A stretch of DNA of 64,000 nt from NCBI RefSeq assembly GCF_022317005.1, contig NZ_CP081006.1, positions 3,968,001 to 4,032,000 of the forward strand, given 5' to 3'. Below are positions 6,941 through 16,116 of the stretch, piece by piece. The number at the start of each line of letters is the position of its first letter. Position 1 is the first letter of the stretch. The notes beneath the pieces are model-generated. The model did no database searches. It saw only the letters and a list, made by a program, of their open reading frames with translations, and was not told where the DNA came from. The stretch comes from Mycobacterium sp. IDR2000157661. Lineage in GTDB: Bacteria > Actinomycetota > Actinomycetes > Mycobacteriales > Mycobacteriaceae. The translations under genes were made by a program, and so were the position numbers.

Positions 6941-8380
6941 GTGATGCGTTTCCTCGAGGGCCACCGGCCCGGCTACGACCTCACCTACAACGACGTGTTC
7001 ATCGTTCCCGGACGATCCGACGTGCAGTCCCGGATGGACGTCGACCTGTCCACGTGCGACGGTTCGGGCACGACGATCCCCGTCGTGGTGGCGAACATGA
7101 CCGCGGTCGCGGGACGGCGGATGGCCGAGACGGTGGCGCGCCGCGGCGGCCTGGTGGTACTGCCGCAGGATCTGCCGATCTCGGTGGTCCAACAGACCGT
7201 CGACTTCGTCAAGAGCCGCGACCTCGTCGTCGACACCCCCGTCGTGCTCTCCCCCGACGATTCGGTCTCGGACGCGACCGCGCTGATTCACAAGCGCGCG
7301 CACGGCGCCGCGGTGGTCGCGTTCGAGGGCCGGCCGATCGGCCTGGTCACCGAGGCCAGCTGTGTCGGCGTCGACCGCTTCACCCGCGTCCGCGACATCG
7401 CGTTCTCCGACTTCGTCACCGCGCCCGTCGGCACCGACCCGCGGAAGGTGTTCGACCTGCTCGAGCATGCGCCGATCGACGTCGCGGTGCTCACCGAGGC
7501 CGACGGCACCCTGTCCGGGGTGCTCACCCGTACCGGCGCCGTGCGCGCGGGCATCTACTCCCCCGCCGTCGACGCCGCGGGCCGGTTGCGCATCGCGGCC
7601 GCCCTCGGCATCAACGGCGACGTCGGGGCCAAGGCCCGCAGCCTCGCCGAAGCGGGCGTCGACCTGCTGGTGATCGACACCGCGCACGGCCACCAGGTCA
7701 GGATGCTCGAGGCGCTCAAGATCGTGAACTCGCTCGACCTCGGGCTGCCCATCGCGGCGGGCAATGTGGTCTCCGCCGAGGGCACCCGGGACCTGATCGG
7801 CGCGGGCGCGTCGATCGTCAAGGTCGGCGTCGGGCCCGGCGCCATGTGCACCACCCGCATGATGACCGGTGTGGGGCGACCGCAGTTGTCGGCCGTTGTC
7901 GAATGTGCCGATGCGGCAGAGCAGGTGGGCGGCCACGTCTGGGCCGACGGTGGCATCCGGCATCCCCGCGACGTCGCGCTGGCGCTGGCGGCCGGGGCGG
8001 CCAACGTGATGATCGGATCGTGGTTCGCCGGCACCTACGAGTCGCCGGGCGATCTGATGCGCGACCGCGACGACCAGCCGTTCAAGGAGAGTTACGGCAT
8101 GGCGTCCAAGCGCGCCGTCGCCGCGCGCGCCGCCGCCGACAGCCCGTTCGACCAGGCGCGCAAGGCGCTGTTCGAAGAGGGCATCTCGACCTCGCGGATG
8201 GGCCTGGATCCCTCCCGCGGCGGGGTCGAGGACCTGCTCGACCACATCACCTCGGGGGTGCGCAGCACCTGTACCTACGTCGGCGCCGCGAGCCTGGCCG
8301 AACTGCACGACAAGGCGGTACTCGGGGTGCAGTCGGCCGCCGGATTCGCCGAGGGACACCCGCTGCCCACTGGTTGGTGA
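6941..8380 (+). CDS. guaB1: IMPDH-family enzyme GuaB1 (probable GMP reductase)
   Basis: A 479-residue TIM-barrel protein of the IMPDH/GMP reductase family. A CBS-pair insert lies around residues 95-205 (VVLSPDDSVSDATALIH, VAVLTEADGTLSGVLTR). The phosphate and catalytic loop is KVGVGPGAMCTTRMMTG with the nucleophilic cysteine, and the downstream glycine loop is WADGGIRHPRD. Mycobacterial GuaB1 (Rv1843c) was long annotated as IMP dehydrogenase, but published work on the mycobacterial proteins shows GMP reductase activity converting GMP to IMP in purine salvage; the true IMPDH is GuaB2. Either GTG 6941 or ATG 6944 may be the start. Confidence 0.93.
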   Translation: MMRFLEGHRPGYDLTYNDVFIVPGRSDVQSRMDVDLSTCDGSGTTIPVVVANMTAVAGRRMAETVARRGGLVVLPQDLPISVVQQTVDFVKSRDLVVDTPVVLSPDDSVSDATALIHKRAHGAAVVAFEGRPIGLVTEASCVGVDRFTRVRDIAFSDFVTAPVGTDPRKVFDLLEHAPIDVAVLTEADGTLSGVLTRTGAVRAGIYSPAVDAAGRLRIAAALGINGDVGAKARSLAEAGVDLLVIDTAHGHQVRMLEALKIVNSLDLGLPIAAGNVVSAEGTRDLIGAGASIVKVGVGPGAMCTTRMMTGVGRPQLSAVVECADAAEQVGGHVWADGGIRHPRDVALALAAGAANVMIGSWFAGTYESPGDLMRDRDDQPFKESYGMASKRAVAARAAADSPFDQARKALFEEGISTSRMGLDPSRGGVEDLLDHITSGVRSTCTYVGAASLAELHDKAVLGVQSAAGFAEGHPLPTGW

Positions 8381-8447
8381 GTCCTTCGGCCCAGTGGGTA
8401 ACCGCTACCATGATTTGTTCCCAAGTCCTCCACTCGAAAGGGGTCTC

Positions 8448-8588
8448 GTGCCGCAGGCACCCGTCGAGGCCTCGGATTCCGGGCGGGCGCTGACCGTCGA
8501 GCAGCCCGGCCACGAGCCCTCGGACGCCGAGCCCTCCTCTAGTCGGCCGGGCGCCCGGCCCGGCACCCCCCCGGCGGGAATGCGATGA
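8448..8588 (+). CDS. Possible 46-residue leader peptide coupled to the CNNM gene
   Basis: A GTG at 8448, preceded by GAAAGGGG, opens a 46-codon frame. It is rich in Pro, Ser, Glu and Gly and has no hydrophobic segment. Its terminal ATGCGATGA overlaps the start ATG of the downstream CNNM gene at 8585, so translation of the small frame could deliver ribosomes to that start. The frame can be extended upstream to a GTG at 8394. No family is recognised and the coding status is uncertain. Confidence 0.3.
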   Translation: MPQAPVEASDSGRALTVEQPGHEPSDAEPSSSRPGARPGTPPAGMR

Positions 8589-9952
8589 CCGCCGCGATGT
8601 CGCTGCTGTCGCTCCTGGCGATCGTGCTGCTGATCGCGGGCACCGCCGTATTCGTGGCCGCCGAGTTCTCGCTGACCGCGCTGGAGCGCAGCACCGTCGA
8701 CGCCAATGCGCGCGGAGGCCACCGGCGCGACCAGATGGTCCAGCGGGCGCACCGCACGCTGTCGACCCAGCTCTCCGGCGCCCAGGTCGGCATCTCGATC
8801 ACCACGCTGGCGACCGGTTTCCTCGCCGAGCCCGTCGTCGGCCGATTGATCCGCCCGGGTCTGGACGCGATCGGCCTGCCCGCGCAGTTCGCCACCGGCC
8901 TGGCGCTGGTGCTGGCCATCGTGATTGCGACGTCGCTGTCGATGGTGTTCGGCGAACTGGTGCCCAAGAACCTCGCGGTCGCCCGACCGGTGCCGACCGC
9001 GCGCTGGTCCGCCGGGCCGCAGCTGCTCTTCTCCGCGATGTTCACTCCGCTGATCCGGCTGACCAACGGTACGGCCAACATGATCCTGCGCCGGCTGGGC
9101 ATCGAACCCGCCGAAGAGCTGCGATCGGCGCGCTCGCCGCAGGAGCTGGTGTCGTTGGTGCGCAGCTCCGCGCGCAGCGGCTCGCTGGACCCCGTCACCG
9201 CCGCTCTGGTGGACCGATCGCTGCAGTTCGGCGACCGGATCGCCGAGGAGTTCATGACCCCGCGCCAGAAGATCGAGGCGCTGGAAGCCGACGACACCGT
9301 CGCCGACCTGGTCAGGGCCGCCATCGAGACCGGTTACTCACGCTTTCCCATCATCCGCGGCGATCTGGACGAGACCGTCGGCATCGCTCACGTCAAGCAG
9401 GTCTTCGAGGTGCCGATGGGCGAGCGCGACACCACTCGACTGGCCTCACTGGCGCTGCCGATCGCCAAGGTGCCCTCCACGCTGGACGGCGACGCGGTGA
9501 TGACGCAGATCCGGGCCAACGGGCTGCAGACCGCGCTGGTGGTCGACGAGTACGGCGGGACCGCGGGCATGGTCACCGTCGAGGATCTGATCGAGGAGAT
9601 CGTCGGCGATGTCCGCGACGAACACGACGTCGAGCCGCCCGACGTGGTCCCCGCCGGACGTGGCTGGCAGCTGTCCGGGCTTCTGCGCATCGACGAGGTG
9701 GCCGACGCGACGCCGTTCCGTGCCGCCGAGGGCGACTACGAGACCATCGGCGGGCTGGTGCTCGAGACGCTCGGCCACATCCCCGAAGAGGGCGAGTCGG
9801 TGGAGCTCGACGCGTTCGACCCGGACGGTCCGCTGGAGGACCCCAACCGCTGGCTGGCCACGGTGCTGCGGATGGACGGCCGCCGCATCGACCTGCTCGA
9901 GCTGACGGAGCTGGGCCGCAGCGGAGATCACAAGGAGCGTGCCGATGGGTGA
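8585..9952 (+). CDS. CNNM/HlyC-CorC family membrane protein with CBS pair (Rv1842c-like)
   Basis: A 455-residue protein. An N-terminal CNNM/DUF21 region (about residues 1-180) has several membrane helices and the segment FGELVPKNLAVARP. A CBS pair follows around residues 210-340 (FMTPRQKIEALEADDTVADL, then VVDEYGGTAGMVTVEDLIEE). A C-terminal CorC/HlyC domain ends near 450. Relatives are implicated in Mg2+ or Co2+ efflux; the substrate here is not shown. The ATG overlaps the stop of the small upstream frame. The next CNNM gene overlaps its 3' end by 8 nt, and the pair corresponds to Rv1842c/Rv1841c. Confidence 0.9.
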   Translation: MTAAMSLLSLLAIVLLIAGTAVFVAAEFSLTALERSTVDANARGGHRRDQMVQRAHRTLSTQLSGAQVGISITTLATGFLAEPVVGRLIRPGLDAIGLPAQFATGLALVLAIVIATSLSMVFGELVPKNLAVARPVPTARWSAGPQLLFSAMFTPLIRLTNGTANMILRRLGIEPAEELRSARSPQELVSLVRSSARSGSLDPVTAALVDRSLQFGDRIAEEFMTPRQKIEALEADDTVADLVRAAIETGYSRFPIIRGDLDETVGIAHVKQVFEVPMGERDTTRLASLALPIAKVPSTLDGDAVMTQIRANGLQTALVVDEYGGTAGMVTVEDLIEEIVGDVRDEHDVEPPDVVPAGRGWQLSGLLRIDEVADATPFRAAEGDYETIGGLVLETLGHIPEEGESVELDAFDPDGPLEDPNRWLATVLRMDGRRIDLLELTELGRSGDHKERADG

Positions 9953-10997
9953 TTACCTGGGCGTGCTGCTGACGGTGGTGCTGCTCGGGGTCAACGCGTT
10001 CTTCGTCGCTTCGGAGTTCGCGCTGATCTCGGCGCGCCGCGACCGGCTCGAAGCGCTGGCCGAACAGGGCAAGAAGAGCGCGGTGACCGTCATCCGCGCC
10101 GGGGAGAACCTGTCGCTGATGCTGGCGGGCGCGCAGCTGGGCATCACGATCTGCTCGATCCTGCTCGGCCGCGTCGGCGAACCGGCCGTCGCGCACCTGC
10201 TGGAGAAGCCGTTCCATGCGCTCGGCATCTCCGAGACGGTGCTGCACACGGTGTCGTTCATCGTCGCGCTGGGGATCGTGGTGACACTGCACGTGCTGCT
10301 CGGCGAGATGGTGCCCAAGAACATCGCGATCGCCGGGCCGGAGTCGACCGCAATGCTGCTGATCCCGACATACCTGGTCTGGATCCGGCTGGCGCGGCCG
10401 TTGATCTCGTTCTACAACTGGTGTGCCAACGTCACGCTGCGGCTGTTCCGCGTCGAACCGAAGGACGAACTCGACGTCACGGTGTCGACCGTCGAACTGT
10501 CCGAGATGATCGCCGAGTCGCTGTCCGAGGGGCTGCTGGATCCCGAGGAGCACGGCAGGCTCACCCGCGCGCTGCAGATCCGCGACCGTTCGGTCAACGA
10601 CGTCGCGGTGCCGCTGAGCGAGATCAGGGCCGTCCCGGTCGCGCGCCAGGGCGCCGGGCCGACGGTCGGCGCGATCGAGGAGGCGCTGGGCGAGACCGGT
10701 TACTCGCGCTTCCCCATCACCGACGGCTCCGGCGGATATGTCGGCTACCTGCACATCAAGGACGTGCTGCCGCGTTTCGAGGACGTCGACGCGGTGCTGG
10801 ACCTGGCGATGGTCCGGCCGCTGCCCAAGGTGCCGGCGTCGCTCCCGCTGCCAGACGCGTTGTCTCGGCTGCGGCGCAGCAACAGCCATCTGGCGCTGGT
10901 CACCGCGGCCGACGGCACGGTCACGGCGATGGTCGCGCTCGAAGACCTGGTCGAGGACCTGGTCGGCACGGTGCGCGACGGGACGCATCGTGTCTGA
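9945..10997 (+). CDS. Second CNNM-family CBS membrane protein (Rv1841c-like)
   Basis: A 350-residue paralogue of the preceding gene with the same CNNM membrane region (MGDYLGVLLTVVLLG at the N-terminus, GEMVPKNIAIAGPES) and a CBS pair. It lacks the C-terminal CorC/HlyC domain. I chose the ATG at 9945 because AAGGAG lies 7 nt upstream; the GTG at 9939 is too close to that site. The 8-nt overlap with the upstream gene implies coupling and perhaps a heteromeric complex. The following gene starts within its last codons. Confidence 0.88.
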   Translation: MGDYLGVLLTVVLLGVNAFFVASEFALISARRDRLEALAEQGKKSAVTVIRAGENLSLMLAGAQLGITICSILLGRVGEPAVAHLLEKPFHALGISETVLHTVSFIVALGIVVTLHVLLGEMVPKNIAIAGPESTAMLLIPTYLVWIRLARPLISFYNWCANVTLRLFRVEPKDELDVTVSTVELSEMIAESLSEGLLDPEEHGRLTRALQIRDRSVNDVAVPLSEIRAVPVARQGAGPTVGAIEEALGETGYSRFPITDGSGGYVGYLHIKDVLPRFEDVDAVLDLAMVRPLPKVPASLPLPDALSRLRRSNSHLALVTAADGTVTAMVALEDLVEDLVGTVRDGTHRV

Positions 10998-11880
10998 GCT
11001 GCTGTCTGAAGCCGAGTGGACGAGGCGGGAACGGATGCATCACGCCCGCGTCGACGCGTTCTGTTCATCCCATCTTCACCGGGCCCGGACGGGGCAGACG
11101 CATCCGGTGTGGGACTTCCTGTTCACCTACTACAGCCTGCGGCCGCGGCAGCTGCGAAGCTGGCACCCCGGGTTCGGCGTGACGCTGGCCGGCGAGTCCG
11201 CCCGGCCCCGGCTGAGCCGCACCGGGTACGGGTGGGACGGTGACGGAGTGGCGGTGACCGGCGACCATCTGCTGGCCCGCCTGCCGACCGTCCGGTTCGT
11301 CGCCGGGTTGCTGCGCGCGACGGCCGCCCGGCCGGCCCGGCTCAACTGCTTCGGCCTGCACGAGTGGGCGATGGTGTACCGCGCGGCGTCGCTGCGCCAC
11401 GACTCGGTTCCGCTGCGGCTCGGCGCCGCAGGCACCGACGCCGTCGTCGAGTCGATGCCGCTGCGCTGCAGCCATTTCGACGCGTTCCGCTTCTTCACCG
11501 AACCGGCCGCGCGGCGCAACACCGAGCAGCTCAGCAGGCAGCGCCAACGCGAAACCGAGCAGCCGGGCTGCCTGCACGCGGCGATGGACCTGTACAAGTG
11601 GGCGTTCAAGCTGGGCCCGCTGGTGCCCTCGGAACTGGTGATGGACGCCTTGGCGTTGGCGGCCGATGCCCGTGCACTCGACATGCGGGCCAGCCCCTAT
11701 GATCTCCGCGACTACGGATTCGAGCCGATCGCGATCGAGACACCGGCCGGTCGAGCCGAATACGTGCGGGTCCAGCAGCAGGTCGCACAGCGGGCGGCAC
11801 CCTTGCGGTCCGCTCTTGCTGACCGGTGTCACCTGCTGCTCAAAACGGCGGGCAGTACCGAGCCGGTTACCGCTGGGTAA
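10990..11880 (+). CDS. Uncharacterised actinobacterial protein annotated as 3-methyladenine DNA glycosylase-like
   Basis: A 296-residue cytosolic protein starting at GTG 10990, 8 nt before the CNNM gene ends. Recognisable segments are HPVWDFLFTYYSLRPRQLRSW, LNCFGLHEWAMVYR and CLHAAMDLYKWAFKLGP. Mycobacterial relatives carry the product name 3-methyladenine DNA glycosylase, but I see no helix-hairpin-helix with a catalytic aspartate or AAG fold to support it. The HEW and histidine/tryptophan-rich conserved patches suggest an enzyme of unknown activity. The three overlapping genes from 8585 to 11880 form one operon. Confidence 0.6.
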   Translation: MSELLSEAEWTRRERMHHARVDAFCSSHLHRARTGQTHPVWDFLFTYYSLRPRQLRSWHPGFGVTLAGESARPRLSRTGYGWDGDGVAVTGDHLLARLPTVRFVAGLLRATAARPARLNCFGLHEWAMVYRAASLRHDSVPLRLGAAGTDAVVESMPLRCSHFDAFRFFTEPAARRNTEQLSRQRQRETEQPGCLHAAMDLYKWAFKLGPLVPSELVMDALALAADARALDMRASPYDLRDYGFEPIAIETPAGRAEYVRVQQQVAQRAAPLRSALADRCHLLLKTAGSTEPVTAG

Positions 11881-11908
11881 GCTGGATCGACAGTCCAAGG
11901 GAGGAATG

Positions 11909-14134
11909 ATGACCGATCGCGTCACGGTTGGAGACCTGCGCGTGGCCCGGGTGTTGTACGACTTCATCAACAACGAGGCCCTGCCGGGTACCGACCTGGA
12001 TCCCGACACCTTCTGGTCGGGCGTGGACAAGGTCGTCGCCGACCTGACGCCGCAGAACGACGAACTGCTGGCCAAACGCGACGATCTGCAGGCGCGCATC
12101 GACAAGTGGCACCGGCAGCGGGTCATCGAGCCGATCGACTCCGAGGCGTACCAGGCCTTCCTCACCGAGATCGGTTACCTGCAACCCGAACCCGACGACT
12201 TCACCATCACCACCTCGGGTGTCGACGCCGAGATCACCACCACCGCGGGCCCGCAGCTGGTGGTGCCGATCCTCAACGCGCGCTTCGCGCTCAACGCCGC
12301 CAACGCCCGCTGGGGCTCGCTGTACGACGCGTTGTACGGCACCGACGTCATCTCCGAGGAGGACGGCGCCGAGAAGGGCACTAGCTACAACAAGATTCGC
12401 GGCGACAAGGTCATCGCCTACGCCCGACGCTTCCTGGACGGCGCGGTGCCGTTGGCGTCCGGCTCGTGGAGCGACGCGACCGGCCTCAAGATCGACGGCG
12501 GCCGATTGCTCGCCGACCTCGGCGACGGGCAGGCTGAAGCCGTCGGGCTGGCCGATCCCGAGCAGTTCGTCGGCTACACCGGTGAACTCGGTTCCCCGCA
12601 GTGGTCGGTGCTGCTCCGCAACAACGGTCTGCACATCGAGATCCTGATCGACCCCGAATCACCCGTCGGGTCAACCGATGCCGCAGGCGTCAAGGACGTC
12701 GTGCTGGAGTCGGCGGTCACCACGATCATGGACTTCGAGGACTCGGTGGCGGCGGTCGACGCCGACGACAAGGTGCTCGGTTATCGCAACTGGCTGGGCC
12801 TGAACCGCGGCGACCTCACCGAGGAGGTGAGCAAAGCCGGTGAGACGTTCACCCGCACGCTCAACCCGGACCGCACCTACCACACGCCGGACGGTTCTGG
12901 CGAGCTGACGCTGCCCGGCCGCAGCCTGCTGTTCGTGCGCGACGTCGGTCACCTGATGACCAACGACGCGATCCTGCGAACGGACGCCAACGGTGACGAG
13001 ATCGAGGTGTACGAGGGCATCCAGGACGCGCTGTTCACCAGCTTGATCGCCATGCACGGGCTGAGGTCCGGGGACGACGGCTCCGCTGGGAACGGGCCGT
13101 TGGCCAACAGCCGCACCGGCTCGATCTACATCGTCAAGCCGAAGATGCACGGACCCGAGGAGGTGGCTTACACCGTCGAGTTGTTCAGCCGCGTCGAGGA
13201 TGTGCTCGGCCTGCCTGCCAACACCCTCAAGGTCGGCATCATGGACGAGGAGCGGCGCACCACGCTGAACCTCAAGGCCTGCATCAAGGCCGCCGCCGAC
13301 CGGGTGGTGTTCATCAACACCGGCTTCCTGGACCGCACCGGCGACGAGATCCACACCTCGATGGAGGCCGGGCCGATGATCCGCAAGGGTGCGATGAAGA
13401 GCACCGACTGGATCAAGGCCTACGAGGACCAGAACGTCGACATCGGGCTGGCCACCGGGTTCTCCGGCAAGGCGCAGATCGGCAAGGGCATGTGGGCGAT
13501 GACCGAGCTGATGGCCGACATGGTCGAGCAGAAGATCGGCCAGCCGAAGGCCGGCGCCACCACCGCGTGGGTGCCGTCGCCGACCGCGGCGACCCTGCAC
13601 GCCATGCACTATCACGAGGTCGACGTCTACGCGGTCCACCAGGAGCTGGCGGGCAAGCGGCGCGGCACGGTCGACCAGCTGCTCACCATCCCGCTGGCCA
13701 AGGAGCTGGCGTGGGCGCCCGAGGAGATCCGCGAGGAGGTCGACAACAACTGTCAGTCGATCCTCGGCTACGTGGTGCGCTGGATCGACGCAGGCGTCGG
13801 CTGCTCGAAGGTGCCCGACATCCATGACACTGCGCTGATGGAAGACCGTGCCACGCTGCGTATCTCGAGTCAGCTGCTGGCGAACTGGTTGCGGCACGGG
13901 GTCATCACCGAGGACGACGTGAAAGCCAGCCTGCGACGCATGGCGGCGGTGGTCGACGAGCAGAACGAGAAGGATCCGGACTTCAAGCCGATGGCGCCGG
14001 ACCCCGAGGCCAGCATCGCGTTCCAGGCCGCGCAGGAACTGATTCTGTCGGGCACCGATCAGCCCAACGGGTACACCGAGCCGATCCTGCACCGCCGTCG
14101 TCGCGAGTACAAGGCCGCCGTCGGCGGTGCGTGA
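11909..14134 (+). CDS. glcB: Malate synthase G
   Basis: A 741-residue monomeric enzyme condensing glyoxylate with acetyl-CoA to malate, the second glyoxylate-shunt step. The N-terminus MTDRVTVGDLRVARVLYDF is nearly that of M. tuberculosis GlcB. TTIMDFEDSVAAVDADDK (Mg2+-binding acidic residues), GSIYIVKPKMHGPEEVA, GIMDEERRTTLNLKA and NNCQSILGYVVRWIDAG (acetyl-CoA site cysteine/aspartate region) are present. There are two adjacent ATGs; the one at 11909 has proper spacing to GGGAGG. It stands as a single gene between the glycosylase-like gene and the Rv1836c homologue. Confidence 0.98.
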   Translation: MTDRVTVGDLRVARVLYDFINNEALPGTDLDPDTFWSGVDKVVADLTPQNDELLAKRDDLQARIDKWHRQRVIEPIDSEAYQAFLTEIGYLQPEPDDFTITTSGVDAEITTTAGPQLVVPILNARFALNAANARWGSLYDALYGTDVISEEDGAEKGTSYNKIRGDKVIAYARRFLDGAVPLASGSWSDATGLKIDGGRLLADLGDGQAEAVGLADPEQFVGYTGELGSPQWSVLLRNNGLHIEILIDPESPVGSTDAAGVKDVVLESAVTTIMDFEDSVAAVDADDKVLGYRNWLGLNRGDLTEEVSKAGETFTRTLNPDRTYHTPDGSGELTLPGRSLLFVRDVGHLMTNDAILRTDANGDEIEVYEGIQDALFTSLIAMHGLRSGDDGSAGNGPLANSRTGSIYIVKPKMHGPEEVAYTVELFSRVEDVLGLPANTLKVGIMDEERRTTLNLKACIKAAADRVVFINTGFLDRTGDEIHTSMEAGPMIRKGAMKSTDWIKAYEDQNVDIGLATGFSGKAQIGKGMWAMTELMADMVEQKIGQPKAGATTAWVPSPTAATLHAMHYHEVDVYAVHQELAGKRRGTVDQLLTIPLAKELAWAPEEIREEVDNNCQSILGYVVRWIDAGVGCSKVPDIHDTALMEDRATLRISSQLLANWLRHGVITEDDVKASLRRMAAVVDEQNEKDPDFKPMAPDPEASIAFQAAQELILSGTDQPNGYTEPILHRRRREYKAAVGGA

Positions 14135-14169
14135 TCCGCTGACCCGTCGAGGTCGCGAGCAAGGGCGTA

Positions 14170-16116
14170 ATGGGCAGGCATAGCAAACCGGATCCCGAAG
14201 ATTCGGCAGGCCGGGATTCCGGGGCACAGCACAACGAGTCCCAGACCGAGCGCTTCGATCACTTCGGCGACACCCCGAACTACGGCGAGGACCGGGGCGA
14301 GGATTTCGTCGGCGACGGGCCCGCTGGGGCGGTCCCCCCGCGCTCGGGTCCGCAGCACAGTGTCGATTGGGACGGTGGCGAGTGGACGGGCAGCCACCGC
14401 GCGGTGACGCCGAAACGGCGCGGCGTCAGCGTCGGAGTCATCGCCGCGCTGGTGACGGTCGTCGTGGTTGTCGGAGCGGTGATCCTGTGGCGCTTCTTCG
14501 GTGACGCGCTGTCGGACCGCAGTGACGCCGCGGCCGCCCGCTGCGTAGACGGTGAACTCGCGGTCGCCGTCGCGGCCGACCCGTCGATCGCCGAGCACGT
14601 GCAGGGGCTGGCCGACCGGTACAACGAGACCGCGGCGCCGGTCGGCGACCGATGCGTCAACGTCGGCGTCACACCGGCGACCTCCGATCAGGTGGTCAAC
14701 GGATTCACCGGCACCTGGCCCGCCGAACTCGGTGAGCGGCCCGCGTTGTGGATCCCCGCGAGCTCGGTCTCCGAGGCGCGCTTGGAGGCGGCCGCAGGCG
14801 CGAAGACGATCAGCGACAGCCGTTCACTGGTCAGCACCCCCGTGCTGCTCGCTGTTCAACCTCAGCTCAAAGGCGCCCTGGCGCAGCAGAACTGGTCGAC
14901 TTTGCCGCAACTGCAGACCGACCCGGCGGCGCTCGACGGGCTCAACCTGCCCGGCTGGGGTTCGCTGCGGCTCGCGTTGCCGCTGAGCGGCGACGGCGAC
15001 GCGTCCTACCTGGCCGCCGAGGCGGTCGCCGCGGCGTCCGCACCCGCCGGCGCGCCGCCGAGTGCGGGCATCGGCGCGGTGAACAGGTTGGTGGCCGGTC
15101 AGCCCGAGTTGGCCGACGACCGCGCCTCGACCGCGATGGATGCGATGCTGACCGCCGACGAGCCGGCCGCCGCCCCCGTGCATGCCGTCGTAACCACCGA
15201 ACAGCAGTTGTACCAACGCAGCACGGCGCTGCCGGACGCCCGAAACGTCGTCGCGTCGTGGCTGCCGCCCGGGCCCACCGCGATGGCGGACTACCCCACC
15301 GTGCTGTTGTCGGGCGACTGGTTGTCGAAGGAACAGCAGACGGCGGCCAGCGAATTCGCCCGGTTCATGCGCAAGCCCGAACTGCTCGCCGAACTCGCGG
15401 ACGCCGGCTTCCGGGTCGAGGGAGCCGCGCCGCCGAACAGTGAGGTCGTCGACTTCGCACCGGTGTCGGCGCCGTTATCGGTGGGCGGCACCGAGGTGCG
15501 CGCCACTGTCGCCAACGCCTTGACGGCGCCGGTGCAGAGCCCGGCGGTGACGATCATGCTCGACCAATCGATGCCCACCGACGAGGGCGGAAGGTCGCGG
15601 CTAGCGAACGTGGTGGCGGCGCTCGACGCCCGGTTGCAGGCCCTGCCGCCGACATCGGCGGTCGGGCTGTGGACCTTCGACGGTAGCCAGGGCCGGTCGG
15701 AGATCGCCATCGGCCCGCTCGGCGATCAACTCAACGGCCAACCGCGCTCGGCGGCGTTGACCGCGGCCCTGGACGCGCAGTCCGCGTCGGGTGGCGGCGC
15801 GGTCTCGTTCACCACGCTGCGGCTGGTCTACACCGCAGCGATGGCCGATTACCGTGAGGGACAGCCGAACTCGATCCTGGTGATCACGACGGGACCGCAC
15901 ACCGACCAGAGCCTCGGCAGCGAGGGATTGCAGGCCTATATCCGCGGCGCCTTTGATCCGGCACGCCCGGTCGCGGTCAACGTAATCGACTTCGGTGCGG
16001 ACTCCGACCGCGCCACCTGGGAGGCCGTCGCGCAGATCACCGGCGGCAACTATCAGAACCTGCAGAGTTCGGCGAGCCCCGAACTGACCTCGGCGGTCGC
16101 GAACTTCCTGGGTTAG
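14170..16116 (+). CDS. Membrane-anchored substrate-binding/VWA domain protein (Rv1836c homologue)
   Basis: A 648-residue protein. About 85 acidic, disordered cytosolic residues begin MGRHSKPDPEDSAG. One transmembrane helix follows (SVGVIAALVTVVVVVGAVIL, about residues 90-110). A large outside region has an ABC solute-binding-like part (LAVAVAADPSIAEHVQGLAD) and a C-terminal von Willebrand A domain near 455-645 with the metal-site motif MLDQSMPTDEGG (DxSxS variant). Function is unknown. It follows glcB by 35 nt. Its TAG stop shares four bases with the convergent lipZ stop. Confidence 0.88.
   Translation: MGRHSKPDPEDSAGRDSGAQHNESQTERFDHFGDTPNYGEDRGEDFVGDGPAGAVPPRSGPQHSVDWDGGEWTGSHRAVTPKRRGVSVGVIAALVTVVVVVGAVILWRFFGDALSDRSDAAAARCVDGELAVAVAADPSIAEHVQGLADRYNETAAPVGDRCVNVGVTPATSDQVVNGFTGTWPAELGERPALWIPASSVSEARLEAAAGAKTISDSRSLVSTPVLLAVQPQLKGALAQQNWSTLPQLQTDPAALDGLNLPGWGSLRLALPLSGDGDASYLAAEAVAAASAPAGAPPSAGIGAVNRLVAGQPELADDRASTAMDAMLTADEPAAAPVHAVVTTEQQLYQRSTALPDARNVVASWLPPGPTAMADYPTVLLSGDWLSKEQQTAASEFARFMRKPELLAELADAGFRVEGAAPPNSEVVDFAPVSAPLSVGGTEVRATVANALTAPVQSPAVTIMLDQSMPTDEGGRSRLANVVAALDARLQALPPTSAVGLWTFDGSQGRSEIAIGPLGDQLNGQPRSAALTAALDAQSASGGGAVSFTTLRLVYTAAMADYREGQPNSILVITTGPHTDQSLGSEGLQAYIRGAFDPARPVAVNVIDFGADSDRATWEAVAQITGGNYQNLQSSASPELTSAVANFLG

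Noticed and set aside
6941..8380. Annotation as the essential IMP dehydrogenase
   Set aside because: The CBS-containing GuaB1 group in mycobacteria is reported to be a GMP reductase; the IMPDH role belongs to GuaB2 elsewhere.
10990..11880. A DNA repair role for the glycosylase-annotated protein
   Set aside because: No catalytic fold of known 3-methyladenine glycosylases is visible, so I keep the function open.
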